A stretch of DNA of 64,000 nucleotides from Labilibaculum sp. DW002 (GCF_029029525.1 NZ_JAKJSC010000001.1:2826987-2890986); one strand, 5' to 3'. Positions 26,342 to 36,072 are shown, numbered from the stretch's first letter. Made by a program: numbers and translations. Notes: generated by a model from the letters alone, not told the origin.

Positions 26342-27109
26342 ATGGATAATAATAAACTAACTGGCAAAAATGTACTAATCACCGCCGGTGCTCAAGGTAT
26401 TGGAGAATCAATCACCAAACACTTTATTGATTGTGGTGCCCATGTTGCCATCCACTATTTTTCCAGTGCTGATACCGCAAACCAATTGGTAGAATACGCA
26501 ACAAGCAAAGGACAAAAAGCGATTGCTATAAGTGGTGATTTAACAAAGGAAGACGATGCAAATGCATTGGTCGAAAAAACAGTAGAAGCATTTGGTGGTC
26601 TGGATATTCTAATCAATAACGCAGGTTCGCTTGTTGCTCGTAAAATGTTGAGTGAAATGGAAGCTGAATTCTGGCACAAGGTAATGGATATCAACCTTAC
26701 ATCGATGATGTTCGTAACGCGAGCAGCATCTCCTTATTTAGCAAAAAATGACAACAGCAGTATTGTCAATTTGGCATCACTTGCTGGCCGTAAAGGTGGC
26801 CACCCAGGTTCACTGGTTTACTCTACCAGCAAAGGAGCGATCCTAACCTTTACACGAGCACTTGCTTCAGAACTGGGACCTCAAGGCACAAGAGTTAATG
26901 CCGTAGCTCCAGGTCTTATTCTTGGAACCTCATTTCACAACACGCATACAACAAAAGAATCAGCAGCGGAAACAACGGCTGGCATTCCAATTCAACGAGC
27001 AGGTAATGCAGATGATGTAGCCCGAGCAGTTTTGTATCTGGCATCTGAATACGATGGTTTTATTACTGGTGCTACTCTCGACATCAATGGTGGTGTTTAC
27101 AATATGTAG
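26342..27109 (+). CDS. Short-chain dehydrogenase/reductase (candidate sugar-acid or DEH reductase)
   Basis: This 255-residue classical SDR has cofactor motif TAGAQGIGES (a variant of TGxxxGIG), NNAG at about residue 92, catalytic Ser in NLASLAGR, and YSTSK (Tyr-x-x-x-Lys). It ends with the typical ITGATLDINGG. In alginate degradation an SDR reduces 4-deoxy-5-hexoseulose uronate to 2-keto-3-deoxygluconate. In gluconate loci SDRs interconvert gluconate and 5-ketogluconate. Either fits between a gluconate module and a PL7 lyase; sequence alone does not decide. Confidence 0.85.
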   Translation: MDNNKLTGKNVLITAGAQGIGESITKHFIDCGAHVAIHYFSSADTANQLVEYATSKGQKAIAISGDLTKEDDANALVEKTVEAFGGLDILINNAGSLVARKMLSEMEAEFWHKVMDINLTSMMFVTRAASPYLAKNDNSSIVNLASLAGRKGGHPGSLVYSTSKGAILTFTRALASELGPQGTRVNAVAPGLILGTSFHNTHTTKESAAETTAGIPIQRAGNADDVARAVLYLASEYDGFITGATLDINGGVYNM

Positions 27110-27189
27110 TTAGTCATTAAAAAATAGAAAGCACAAGGAACTATTTAGCTTCTTGTGTTTTGTTCCAATTCAATTTTCAAGAATATTCT

Positions 27190-27624
27190 ATGCTTAAAAC
27201 TCCAATAATACACCCAACAATTATGGAAGCGCTTGCGCGTTCAGGCCATTTTGCACAAGTTGTTATTGCAGATGGTAATTTACCCGTTGGTGCCATGACA
27301 GGCCCCAACTCCACCACCGTACACCTCAATTTTCGTCCGGGACTATTGGATGCTCTCACAGTTCTTGAAGGAATACTGGAAGTCTGTCCTGTTCAAGGTG
27401 CAATTGTTATGGAAAAACCTGCTGAAGCCAACGCAGAAATACACAATGCTTATAAAAAATTACTTGGAGACGTAAGTTGGGATACGATGGAGCGTTGGGA
27501 TTTCTATGACAAAATTAGAGAACCTGCCACCACATTAATTATTCAAACAGGAGAACAGCGTCGCTTCGCTAATTTGATCCTTACTATCGGCGTAGTAAAA
27601 ATGGCTGAAGAAAGTGACTTTTAG
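27190..27624 (+). CDS. RbsD/FucU-family mutarotase/pyranase
   Basis: The frame opens at 27160, but the ATG at 27190 (MLKTPIIHPTIMEALARSGH) matches the family start, giving 144 residues. RbsD/FucU proteins are cytoplasmic decamers that interconvert anomers or ring forms of ribose, fucose and related sugars. Visible marks are the N-terminal ALARSGHF with the catalytic His, VVIADGNLP, and the C-terminal TGEQRRFANLIL. Within this locus it probably speeds ring opening of a sugar or sugar acid released by the pathway. Confidence 0.85.
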   Translation: MLKTPIIHPTIMEALARSGHFAQVVIADGNLPVGAMTGPNSTTVHLNFRPGLLDALTVLEGILEVCPVQGAIVMEKPAEANAEIHNAYKKLLGDVSWDTMERWDFYDKIREPATTLIIQTGEQRRFANLILTIGVVKMAEESDF

Positions 27625-27723
27625 TATTCGGAAGTTCATTTTTAGATTAGCTTGAAACGAACAAACGCTAATGTCTATCATTAAAAATTTAGAAAAGATT
27701 TTTGAAACTAAACAATTAAAAAA

Positions 27724-28827
27724 ATGAATAATAAAATTAGTATATCATTATCAAGCTTCATGATCCTTAGTGTTTTTCTAGTACTAAGTAGCTGTTCCAA
27801 TACCGCTAAAAAATCAAATAAAAAAGAAGCTCAGGAAACCATTTTTGCTAGTGATGTTACTCCATTTTTCGATGAATGGAAATTGATTTTAGGTGATGGT
27901 TCAAATGTCGGTCATGCCAATGATTTTGAGCATAAGGACTTCTTTTATACTGCAAGTGATGGCGAAACTAACTGGGTGGTTTATAAAACACCCAATGCAG
28001 GAAATACGCATGGAACATCTAACAATACAAGAACCGAATTGGCGCAAGTAAAAAAATGGTACCCCGAAACTGCTAATGATAAATTGACTGCTACACTCAA
28101 AGTGATGAATGTTTCAACTACTGGTGATGCTCGAGTAGCAGCATCTTACGCTGTAGTTATTGGTCAGATTCATAGTGCCGATGGACATGAGAATGAACCG
28201 CTTAAAATATTTTACAAGAAATTCCCTGGGCATACCAAAGGTTCAGTTTTTTGGGATTATGAAATCAATACTGCGGGTGATGACAATTCTGGAAGATGGG
28301 ATTATTCAACAGCTGTTTGGGGATATGACTTATCTGTTGTCGGGTCTGGAGAAAATACCTACCCAGAAGAACCTAAAGATGGTATTGTATTAGGTGAAGA
28401 ATTCACTTATGAAATAGTGGTTAAGGATGGTATTATGAGCTTAAAATTTACAAGTGAAGGTCATGAAAGCAAATCATTCACAAAAAATATAATTGCTTCA
28501 GAATATGCTACAAAGGCTGATATTCCTAAACAAACTCAAGCATTATTTTTCCCAATTGGTCAAGACGGTGTGGAACGCGAAATTGCCTACACTGGTGAAG
28601 GATGTTTCTTTAAACTTGGCTGTTACAATCAAACCAATGGGAAATCTCCTGAAGTTAATAAGAACTGGTGTTCGGGTGCTGAAACACATGGCGGTGATGT
28701 TCAAAAACAATATGAAGATGGAAACTATGCTGAAGTTTGGTTTAAAACAGCAAGTATCTCTGTAAGTGATGCTGCCGTGTCAAATGAAGGTTATTTCACT
28801 AAAAATGATTTCTTGTACAAGAAATAA
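27724..28827 (+). CDS. PL7 alginate lyase, lipoprotein
   Basis: This 367-residue exported beta-jelly-roll polysaccharide lyase cleaves alginate by beta-elimination. The lipoprotein signal ends LSSCSN (Cys24), so it is membrane-anchored. Three PL7 motifs are present: RTEL (103-106, usually RTELR, here followed by Ala), QIH (148-150; an Ile in this motif is associated with polyG or mixed specificity) and FFKLGCYNQ (295-303), which carries the catalytic Tyr. It supplies oligouronates to the locus upstream. It ends 28 bases before the hairpin shared with hemN. Confidence 0.9.
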   Translation: MNNKISISLSSFMILSVFLVLSSCSNTAKKSNKKEAQETIFASDVTPFFDEWKLILGDGSNVGHANDFEHKDFFYTASDGETNWVVYKTPNAGNTHGTSNNTRTELAQVKKWYPETANDKLTATLKVMNVSTTGDARVAASYAVVIGQIHSADGHENEPLKIFYKKFPGHTKGSVFWDYEINTAGDDNSGRWDYSTAVWGYDLSVVGSGENTYPEEPKDGIVLGEEFTYEIVVKDGIMSLKFTSEGHESKSFTKNIIASEYATKADIPKQTQALFFPIGQDGVEREIAYTGEGCFFKLGCYNQTNGKSPEVNKNWCSGAETHGGDVQKQYEDGNYAEVWFKTASISVSDAAVSNEGYFTKNDFLYKK

Positions 28828-28855
28828 ATAGGTAAGATTTTGTTTTTAATGCTAT

Positions 28856-28892
28856 AAAAAATCCGCTAATCATTTACGACTAGCGGATTTTT
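28856..28892. terminator. Bidirectional terminator between the PL7 lyase and hemN genes
   Basis: AAAAATCCGCTA / TAGCGGATTTTT is a 12-bp perfect stem with T tracts on both strands. A near-identical hairpin lies at 21930-21966. Confidence 0.88.
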
Positions 28893-28914
28893 CTATCTTA
28901 TCAGTATTTAATAT

Positions 28915-30279
28915 CTATATTGCTTTCGAGAACATATTCCCTTCTCCACTTTTCGAGTAGCGCAGTTTGTTATCGAATGGTTTGGCTATGTTTCTTAAGA
29001 AAATCATACCTAAATCGGTCACCACAAGTTTATCATCGGTTAATACAATGATTCCCTCATCGTGCATCACTTGCAGTTCTGCCTTAATTCCTGTTGGTAA
29101 ATATTTTTTCAATTCCCCTTCAAAAGAAAGCTCTCTACGGCAAGTAATATCCAATATTGCCTGTTTTACGATTAAATCCTCATCAGTCAAAAAATATCCT
29201 TTTACAAGGTCTAATTCGCCCTTTGCACAAGCTTTCTCATACAAATTTATCTCCTTCGGATTTTGTGAATAAGCATACTTCGCGTCAGAAATAGATGAAG
29301 CACCCAAACCAATTAACAATTCGGTATGAGAAGTATTGTATCCCATAAAATTACGGTGCAGTCGATTAGCTTCACGAGCAATAAACAATTCATCATGTGG
29401 CAAAGAAAAATGATCCATTCCCACATCATCGTAACCCAATTCAGCCAATTTTTCTTTTCCTAACTCATACAATTCACGTTTTTCTGCACTATCAGGAATA
29501 TCCGCGTCGGTAAACATTCGTTGTCCTTTTGTTTTCCATGGCACATGAGCGTACGAATAGTATGCAATTCGGTCCGGTTTCAATTCCGATACTTTTTCAA
29601 AAGTATCATTAATCGAGCTCAATTCTTGCTTTGGCAAACCATAAATCAAATCGAAATTTACCGAATGATAGCCAATCTCTCTTGCTGCAATGGTAACTTC
29701 TTTAACCGTTTCAAAACTTTGCTTACGATTAATCACCCTCTGTACCTCTGGATCAAAATCCTGAACGCCATAGCTCACTCTTCTAAATCCAACGTCGTAT
29801 AATGCTTGTAAATGATCTCTTGTGGTATTGTTAGGATGCCCTTCGAAACTGAACTCGTGCTCAGGATGAAGTTTTGCATTTTCTTTAATTCCATTAATCA
29901 GTCTTTTTAGGTTTTCAGGGCTGAAAAATGTTGGCGTTCCACCTCCCAAATGCAACTCTCTCAAAATTGGTTGCTCTTTAAAAGTGTTCAGATAAATTTG
30001 CCATTCTTGCAAAACAGCATCAATGTATTGCTCTTCTACTCCATGATTACGCGTAATCACTTTTGTACAAGCACAGTAAGTGCAAAGTCGTTCGCAATAC
30101 GGTAAGTGTACGTAAACACTAATTCCTTTTGCCTCATTCGATTCATCAAATGTTCTTTTTACCACCTTCAACCACTGTTTTACATCTGGTCGCTCATTTC
30201 CCCAAAACGGAACTGTTGGATAACTAGTGTACCTTGGTACTGGCACATTATATTTGTTGATTAATGATTCTCTGTCCAT
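28915..30279 (-). CDS. hemN: Oxygen-independent coproporphyrinogen III dehydrogenase
   Basis: This 454-residue radical-SAM enzyme decarboxylates coproporphyrinogen III to protoporphyrinogen IX without oxygen in heme synthesis. The cluster motif is YCERLCTYCAC (Cys62, Cys66, Cys69 plus the HemN-typical Cys71), followed by LHLGGGTPTFF and the C-terminal HemN domain. Length matches true HemN rather than the shorter HemW. Heme is needed for the cytochrome b subunit encoded at 49.5 kb. A diverged relic of its last 30 codons lies at 21982-22071. The -7 box is at 30311-30318. Confidence 0.94.
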   Translation of the reverse strand: MDRESLINKYNVPVPRYTSYPTVPFWGNERPDVKQWLKVVKRTFDESNEAKGISVYVHLPYCERLCTYCACTKVITRNHGVEEQYIDAVLQEWQIYLNTFKEQPILRELHLGGGTPTFFSPENLKRLINGIKENAKLHPEHEFSFEGHPNNTTRDHLQALYDVGFRRVSYGVQDFDPEVQRVINRKQSFETVKEVTIAAREIGYHSVNFDLIYGLPKQELSSINDTFEKVSELKPDRIAYYSYAHVPWKTKGQRMFTDADIPDSAEKRELYELGKEKLAELGYDDVGMDHFSLPHDELFIAREANRLHRNFMGYNTSHTELLIGLGASSISDAKYAYSQNPKEINLYEKACAKGELDLVKGYFLTDEDLIVKQAILDITCRRELSFEGELKKYLPTGIKAELQVMHDEGIIVLTDDKLVVTDLGMIFLRNIAKPFDNKLRYSKSGEGNMFSKAI

Positions 30280-30310
30280 ATCGAATTTTCCTTAACGGAT
30301 TAATACCATA

Positions 30311-30318
30311 CAAAGATA
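30311..30318 (-). promoter_or_regulatory. Predicted -7 promoter box for hemN
   Basis: The minus strand reads TATCTTTG, an exact TAnnTTTG match 32 bases upstream of the start. Confidence 0.5.
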
Positions 30319-30463
30319 TCTTTTTTTAGCATATATCATTCTCATTACTAATTCTAGGTACAAGATTCAATTGGTTTGATATTCTAAACTTTATTTAAAA
30401 ACCATATGTTTCAAGCTGAAAAACTTTTTGTATTTTCAAGTCTCTAAAACAAATGAAGCACCT

Positions 30464-31537
30464 ATGAATTCTAAACAAATAGTGATCGTTATTAACCCAG
30501 GATCAACATCTACAAAAGTCGCATTATACAATAGATCAGAACTTGTTTCTGAACATATTATTCGCCATTCGCAGATTGATTTAGATCAATTCTCGAAAGT
30601 TACCGACCAATTTGATTACCGATATGCAGTTGTAGAAGCTGGATTAGACAAAATGCTATCTGAAAAAGATCTTGAAATTGTTGGAATCGTTGGCCGAGGT
30701 GGAATTGTGAAACCACTAGATGGCGGAACCTATCGCATTAATGAACAATTTCTACACGATGCCAAAAATGGAACTTATGGCGATCATGCATCGAATTTGG
30801 GTAGCATGTTAGCCAACAAATTAGCAACTTATTACAAGTTAAACGAAAGCTATACGGTAGATCCTGTTTCAGCAGGTAATATTGTAGAAAAGGCGGTTTT
30901 ATCGGGCGTTCCAAGCATTCAACGCAACCGAAGAGGCCATCCATTAAACATGAAAATGACTGCTCGCAAGATCGCAAAGCAACAAAGTATCCATTTTAAT
31001 GATGCAAAATATGTGATTGCGCATTTGGGTGGCGGAATTTCAATTGCTGCTGTGGATGGTGGTAAAATTGTTGATGTAAACGATGCTCTTATGGGAATGG
31101 GTCCCTTCTCCCCTAACCGAGCTGGCGCATTGCCGAGTCGTGGAGTTATGGATTTGTGTTACTCCATGCCAAGAAATGAGGTTGAAAGTTTGTTAAGTAA
31201 AAACAGTGGGCTAAAAGCCTATTTGGGTGTTGATGATTTACGTGATGTTTTTACCCTAATTGATGGTGGAAATAAAAAAGCACAATTGGTTTACGATGCT
31301 TTTGTATACCAAATTGCAAAAGAAATTGGTGCTTACCATGTTGCCCTAAAATGCATGGCGAATGGAGTTATCATAACCGGAGGCATTGCCTATTCGGATC
31401 GATTTATTTCAGATCTGAAAGAATATGTAAAAGACCTAACCAATTTCTTTGTTTATCCTGGAGAAAATGAAATGGAAGCCCTTGCCGAAGGTGCTTTTAG
31501 GGTAATTGATGGTAAGGAAGTTGCATTAGAATATTAA
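30464..31537 (+). CDS. buk: Butyrate kinase
   Basis: This cytoplasmic ASKHA kinase converts butyryl-phosphate and ADP to butyrate and ATP, giving substrate-level ATP in fermentation; branched-chain acids are also used by the family. The frame opens at 30428, but the ATG at 30464 places the nucleotide motif INPGSTSTKVALY at the N-terminus as usual (357 residues). Other marks are SVDP-like VDPVSAG, RRGHPLNMKMTAR, HLGGGISIAAVDGGKIVD and ITGGIAYS. No phosphotransbutyrylase gene is adjacent, which is atypical for clostridial-type buk operons. Confidence 0.92.
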   Translation: MNSKQIVIVINPGSTSTKVALYNRSELVSEHIIRHSQIDLDQFSKVTDQFDYRYAVVEAGLDKMLSEKDLEIVGIVGRGGIVKPLDGGTYRINEQFLHDAKNGTYGDHASNLGSMLANKLATYYKLNESYTVDPVSAGNIVEKAVLSGVPSIQRNRRGHPLNMKMTARKIAKQQSIHFNDAKYVIAHLGGGISIAAVDGGKIVDVNDALMGMGPFSPNRAGALPSRGVMDLCYSMPRNEVESLLSKNSGLKAYLGVDDLRDVFTLIDGGNKKAQLVYDAFVYQIAKEIGAYHVALKCMANGVIITGGIAYSDRFISDLKEYVKDLTNFFVYPGENEMEALAEGAFRVIDGKEVALEY

Positions 31538-31670
31538 TTAAACTTAAACTCGCTACTTAAAATCAATCAACATACGCAAAATCAGACTCAAAATTGACTC
31601 GATTATTTTTCATCCGACACCTATTTTGCTATATTTAAAGAAAGAATACCAAGCCCTAATGCAATAACCT

Positions 31671-34043
31671 ATGACTATGCAGAACCAAACGAAATCTGAA
31701 TTGTACAAATCTCTTGTTTTAAACTCTGGAGATGCCATGTTTTTGTTTGATCAAAAGGGTAAAATTGTTGAAGCAAATAATTCTGCTTGTACGGGATTAA
31801 ATTACAAAAAAGAGGATCTACTAAACCTCTCTGTGCCTGACATTAACCCTGAATTTCAATCACCAGATGTAATAGCAGATTTTTTTAGGAAGCTAGTAAT
31901 TGAGAAGTATGTAAAACTATTCTCCAAACATCAACGAAAAGATGGACATGTATTTCCCGTTGAAATGAGCCTTTCATTACTAGAGGAAAATGGGGAACAT
32001 CTTGTGCTTGGCATTGCTCGAGACATCACTGAACATGAAGAAGACAAAGCAAATCTTTTTTCTTACATCGATACCTTAGAGAAAATTCATCACATACTAG
32101 AGCAAGCTAAAGACATTGAAGAAATGCTTACGGATGTATTGAATTTGTTACAAGAAGTTTTTGAATCAGATCGAACTTTTCTTATTTCCTCGCAAGAGTT
32201 AAACGATCAATACAAAATTCGTCCTTTTGAAATCGTTCGTAAGCAAACCCAAAGGATTTTTACAAATCAAAATGAAGGTAACGCACTAACACACAGTCAA
32301 GAAATTCATGATAAAATTAAAGCAAACAAACTAGAGGTATTTTTATCGTCAAATTTCGAAGAAAACTCTTCTAACAATGTATATTCTGAGCTGATTACCC
32401 CAATGTTGAACATTGGAGTCAATCCATATTTTTTAGGTATTCATCAATGTTCTTATGACCGTAAATGGACAGAATTAGAACAAAAACTACTTCTCGATGT
32501 AAGCCGTAGGTTATCAGATGCAATCGTACGTTTGTTTAACGATCACACTTTACAGCAAAGTGAAGAAAAATACAAAACGCTTTACGATCATGCCCCATTA
32601 GGTTATCATTCTTTAGATACGAATGGAGATTTTGTTGATGTTAATAACACTTGGCTTAACCTATTGGGCTATGATAAAGAAGAGGTAATCGGCAAAAATT
32701 ATGGCGATTTCCTTCATCCAGATTATCGTGATAATTTTGTGAAGAATTTTCCAACACTTAAGTCTCGAGGCTATGTACAAAATGTTCATTTTAAACTAAG
32801 ACATAAAAATGGCAATTACATATACATCTCATTGGAAGGTTGCACAGGCTGCCATCCTGATGGTAGTTTTAAACAAACTTATTGTGTTATTCAAGACATT
32901 AGTGCTAGAATCAAAGCTGAAGAAGAATTAAAAGAAAGTGAAACTCGATTTAAAAACTTAGTACAATCTGTCCCAGTTCCATTAGGCTTATTAGATTCTA
33001 AAACCCTTGAAATAAAATACATCAACAACCGTTTCGTTGAAAAATTTGGTTACACAATTGAAGAAATACCAACAATAGAACGGTGGAATGAATTGGTTTA
33101 CCCCGATTTAGAATATCGTGAATGGGTTGTTAACAATTGGAAAAATGCTCTTGAATATTGTATAAAATACAATACAGACATCCCAACCGATATTTACAAA
33201 ATCAAATGTAAAAATGGTGATTATAAAGAAATGTCTGTCTCAGGAATTGTTCTTGGCGAAGATTTCTTAATAAATTTTGCAGATGTAACAGAGCAAAAAG
33301 AATATGAAAGAAAACTAAAACTTGCTCTAGAAAAGGCCGAAGAAAATGAAAAATTAAAAACAGCTTTCCTTGCAAACATGAGCCATGAGATTCGAACACC
33401 AATGAATGGTATCATGGGTTTTGCTGATTTATTGCAAACTCCACAACTTAGTGGTGAAAAGCATCAACGTTACGTTGATTTAATCATGAAAAGTGGAGAT
33501 CGAATGTTGTCCACCATTAATGATATCATTGAAGTTTCAAAAATTGAAACCAAGCAAATCACACCAATTTATCATGAAACCAATATCAACGAAATCATTA
33601 AATATTATTACTCTTTTTTCCTCCCTGAAGCAGATATAAAAGGGATTATTCTAAATTATAAATTTGGTTTATCATCAAGTGAGGCCTTAATTTTACTAGA
33701 TAAATCAATGTTGGATTCAATTTTAACCAACCTGATTAAAAATGCCATTAAGTATACCAATTCAGGAATGATTGATTTTGGCTATACTAAAAATGAGGAT
33801 GAACTAGAATTCTATGTTAAAGATTCAGGTATTGGTATTCCCGAAGAGCAACAAAAAATCATATTTGAACGATTCAGACAAGTAGAGTTAGAAAGCACTA
33901 AAACAATTGAAGGATCAGGATTAGGATTATCTATAGCTAAAGCTTACACCGAATTATTGGGTGGAAAAATATGGATGGAATCAGAGGAAGGTGTTGGTTC
34001 ACAATTCTACTTTACCATTCCATATCGATTAATGGAAAAATAA
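31671..34043 (+). CDS. Multi-PAS/GAF sensor histidine kinase
   Basis: This 790-residue kinase has no transmembrane helix, so it is cytoplasmic. Order: PAS (about 10-125), GAF-like (about 135-285), PAS (about 295-420), PAS (about 425-545), HisKA with the phosphorylated His in ANMSHEIRTPMNG (about 570), and HATPase_c with GSGLGLSIAKAYTELLGG near the C-terminus. A second start at Met3 is possible. No response regulator is adjacent and no receiver is fused, so its partner is elsewhere. The PAS set suggests an intracellular redox or ligand signal. Confidence 0.9.
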   Translation: MTMQNQTKSELYKSLVLNSGDAMFLFDQKGKIVEANNSACTGLNYKKEDLLNLSVPDINPEFQSPDVIADFFRKLVIEKYVKLFSKHQRKDGHVFPVEMSLSLLEENGEHLVLGIARDITEHEEDKANLFSYIDTLEKIHHILEQAKDIEEMLTDVLNLLQEVFESDRTFLISSQELNDQYKIRPFEIVRKQTQRIFTNQNEGNALTHSQEIHDKIKANKLEVFLSSNFEENSSNNVYSELITPMLNIGVNPYFLGIHQCSYDRKWTELEQKLLLDVSRRLSDAIVRLFNDHTLQQSEEKYKTLYDHAPLGYHSLDTNGDFVDVNNTWLNLLGYDKEEVIGKNYGDFLHPDYRDNFVKNFPTLKSRGYVQNVHFKLRHKNGNYIYISLEGCTGCHPDGSFKQTYCVIQDISARIKAEEELKESETRFKNLVQSVPVPLGLLDSKTLEIKYINNRFVEKFGYTIEEIPTIERWNELVYPDLEYREWVVNNWKNALEYCIKYNTDIPTDIYKIKCKNGDYKEMSVSGIVLGEDFLINFADVTEQKEYERKLKLALEKAEENEKLKTAFLANMSHEIRTPMNGIMGFADLLQTPQLSGEKHQRYVDLIMKSGDRMLSTINDIIEVSKIETKQITPIYHETNINEIIKYYYSFFLPEADIKGIILNYKFGLSSSEALILLDKSMLDSILTNLIKNAIKYTNSGMIDFGYTKNEDELEFYVKDSGIGIPEEQQKIIFERFRQVELESTKTIEGSGLGLSIAKAYTELLGGKIWMESEEGVGSQFYFTIPYRLMEK

Positions 34044-34054
34044 AATACCTATTA

Positions 34055-34810
34055 TTATTCAATACCATATTTATCCTGCAAAGGCTTGTTAATTACGGCA
34101 CGTAATTTTGCGGATAAAGCTTCTGCATCTTCCTTTTTCAAGCCAGTAGTTGGAATTATTGGGTGTATGATAACATCTGCAAATCCAGGACTGGCATTTC
34201 CTTTAAACATAGTTCCTCGTTGCAGTCTTTTCCAATTGGTCGTTTGTGTAATTGGCAAAATCGGAATTCCCATTTGAATAGCTATAGATACAGCTCCTGG
34301 TTTAAATTCACCCAAGTTTGGCGCATTTTGAGGAATCGTTCCTTCTGGCAATATTACCAATGGATTACCTTCCTTTATTACGTCCATCATTTTCTTAAAA
34401 CTTTTCAATGCCCCTAGCCTATTGTGTCGATCCACTAAAATATTCATTCCAGAAGTATAAAAAATATGAAATAAGGGCCATTTTTCAATTTCCTGCTTAC
34501 CTGTAAAAACAAAGTACTGCTCAAAAATAATGTACAAAGTTGCTGGATCGATAAAAGAACTATGATTAGAGCAAATCAAGAAAGGCTGATCAGTAATAAT
34601 ATTCTCTCTCCCCTTAACTCTCATAAATATTCCTGATCCGTAAAGCCAAACTTTTGCATATACTTTAATCACCTTAAAAGCTCTTGGGAATCGTTCCTTT
34701 TTCGATAGCAAAAACTTAAATATTGGGTAAAACAACATCAGTGTAAACGCAAAATAAAGGAAGAAATATACTTTGTATAAAAATCTGATTGGAAATATTA
34801 AAATATTCAT
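34055..34810 (-). CDS. plsC: 1-acyl-sn-glycerol-3-phosphate acyltransferase (PlsC family)
   Basis: This membrane-bound acyltransferase of phospholipid synthesis transfers an acyl chain to lysophosphatidate. The frame opens at 34912, but the ATG at 34810 (MNILIFPIRFLYKVYFFL) begins a natural N-terminal membrane helix, giving 251 residues. Motif 1 is NHSSFIDP (H-x4-D catalytic dyad) and motif 3 is LPEGTIPQ. ITQTTNWKRL follows in the usual place. It converges on the PAS kinase with only 11 bases between stop codons. Confidence 0.88.
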   Translation of the reverse strand: MNILIFPIRFLYKVYFFLYFAFTLMLFYPIFKFLLSKKERFPRAFKVIKVYAKVWLYGSGIFMRVKGRENIITDQPFLICSNHSSFIDPATLYIIFEQYFVFTGKQEIEKWPLFHIFYTSGMNILVDRHNRLGALKSFKKMMDVIKEGNPLVILPEGTIPQNAPNLGEFKPGAVSIAIQMGIPILPITQTTNWKRLQRGTMFKGNASPGFADVIIHPIIPTTGLKKEDAEALSAKLRAVINKPLQDKYGIE

Positions 34811-35325
34811 TTTTTGAATCGTGATTTGATTTTGATTGTATGAATTATTGGACAAAAAGGTTTCACTGAATTTGCAAATTCTAAAATCCAACCTTTTACT
34901 AATTGATTCCAAAAATAAGATTTATTATTCTGATTCACCAAATCAAGTTCAAATTCTATGCTGTTAACTTCTTTTTAGGGTGATAATTGAATGATACCTG
35001 TACTTTTTAAGATTGCCCATATCTATTCGGCGAACAGATCCTTAAATACTTTAACTATACATAAACGCACTTTAAATACATAATAAAGTAAACAATAACA
35101 TACAATCAACACATTGATCTGAGAAAATACTATGTGAAACACCAAAAGTGATATATTTCACATAAAAATCCTACTCCACATTACAACATATTCATAAAGC
35201 AAGCGTAATAATTGATCTAAACTACAAATAACAACATTCTGTATTGTATTTTATCTATTAACTAATACTATTAACTGCTTTAAGACTTATGTAATTCTTC
35301 CAGCATCCAATCAACTTATTAAACA
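34811..35325. other. 515-base gene-free region with an inverted repeat
   Basis: AT-rich spacer upstream of the beta-barrel gene. The only structure seen is the exact inverted repeat TATGTGAAA (35131-35139) and TTTCACATA (35156-35164), 16 bases apart, about 160 bases before the barrel gene. It could be a regulator site. No reading frame is credible. Confidence 0.4.
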
Positions 35326-35877
35326 ATGAAAAAAACACTGATTATCTTTTTATTTTGCACTCTATTCTCGGGTATTTCTCATGCCCAATATGGTTCTTTT
35401 CGATCTTTCAGAATTGATTTAGGCGCTAGTTATGCAAATCCAAGTGGTGATGAACTAGATGCCGGTATTGGTTTTTATGCAAATCCAAAGTTTCATATGA
35501 ATGATAATTTACTTTTAGGGGTAAAATATGAAACTACTGCAATTGGTGCAGCCGATGATGACTTTTTAGATGTCTCAACAATTGTATGCTATGCATCAAC
35601 TATTGATTACTATGTTAGCAGTGATAATTTGCGACCTTTTGCAGGTTTAGATATTGGTATTTATGAACTAGGATCCATTAGTAGTACAATAATGAACAAT
35701 ACTATTGATATCGAATTAGGATCAAAATTTGGTATTGCTCCAAAAATCGGTATCAGCTTTGGGCATCTAGATTTTACACTACAACACAATATAATTTTTG
35801 ACCAGAACGAACGTTTTAACGATTTCAACCACACATCTGTAAAATTAGGCTTCCATTTTGGTGGAGGAGAAAACTAA
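35326..35877 (+). CDS. Outer-membrane beta-barrel protein, paralogue of the 51354 gene
   Basis: This 183-residue protein has a signal peptide (cleavage after SHA, near residue 20). The mature part consists of alternating strands typical of a small porin-like or OmpX/OmpW-size barrel: FRIDLGASYANPSGDELDAG, then HMNDNLLLGVKYE, a terminal KLGFHFGGGEN. It shares the whole layout and many residues with the protein at 51354-51932 (SFRSFRIDLG versus SFKSFRVDAG; same GIAPKxG and FHFGGG ends). Function is unknown. Confidence 0.8.
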   Translation: MKKTLIIFLFCTLFSGISHAQYGSFRSFRIDLGASYANPSGDELDAGIGFYANPKFHMNDNLLLGVKYETTAIGAADDDFLDVSTIVCYASTIDYYVSSDNLRPFAGLDIGIYELGSISSTIMNNTIDIELGSKFGIAPKIGISFGHLDFTLQHNIIFDQNERFNDFNHTSVKLGFHFGGGEN

Positions 35878-36017
35878 GGATTAGATGTATATACCGGTGC
35901 GCTAGGGTTCCGATAGCTATTGGAAGCAGTAATTACCCACAACTTATTACTTGTGAAGCAATTAATAAAACGAGGAGTGAAAATGAAAAGCCCGCCCCGC
36001 AAGGGAACGCTCTAAAA

Positions 36018-36051
36018 AGAAAATGCCACTCCGAAAGGAATGGCATTTTTT
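36018..36051. terminator. Bidirectional terminator between the barrel gene and trpS
   Basis: AAAATGCCA-C-TCC-GAAA-GGA-A-TGGCATTTT has a GAAA tetraloop and one internal mismatch, with T tracts on both strands. Confidence 0.85.
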
Positions 36052-36072
36052 ATATCTGTGTAAAGCTTATTC

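Noticed and set aside
28160-28765. Two plus-strand frames inside the PL7 lyase gene
   Set aside because: Alternative-frame shadows; the lyase frame carries all three PL7 motifs.
22155-28892. Integrative element with recombinase
   Set aside because: Direct repeats are present at both ends, but no integrase, transposase, relaxase or replication gene lies between them, so an intact mobile element cannot be claimed.
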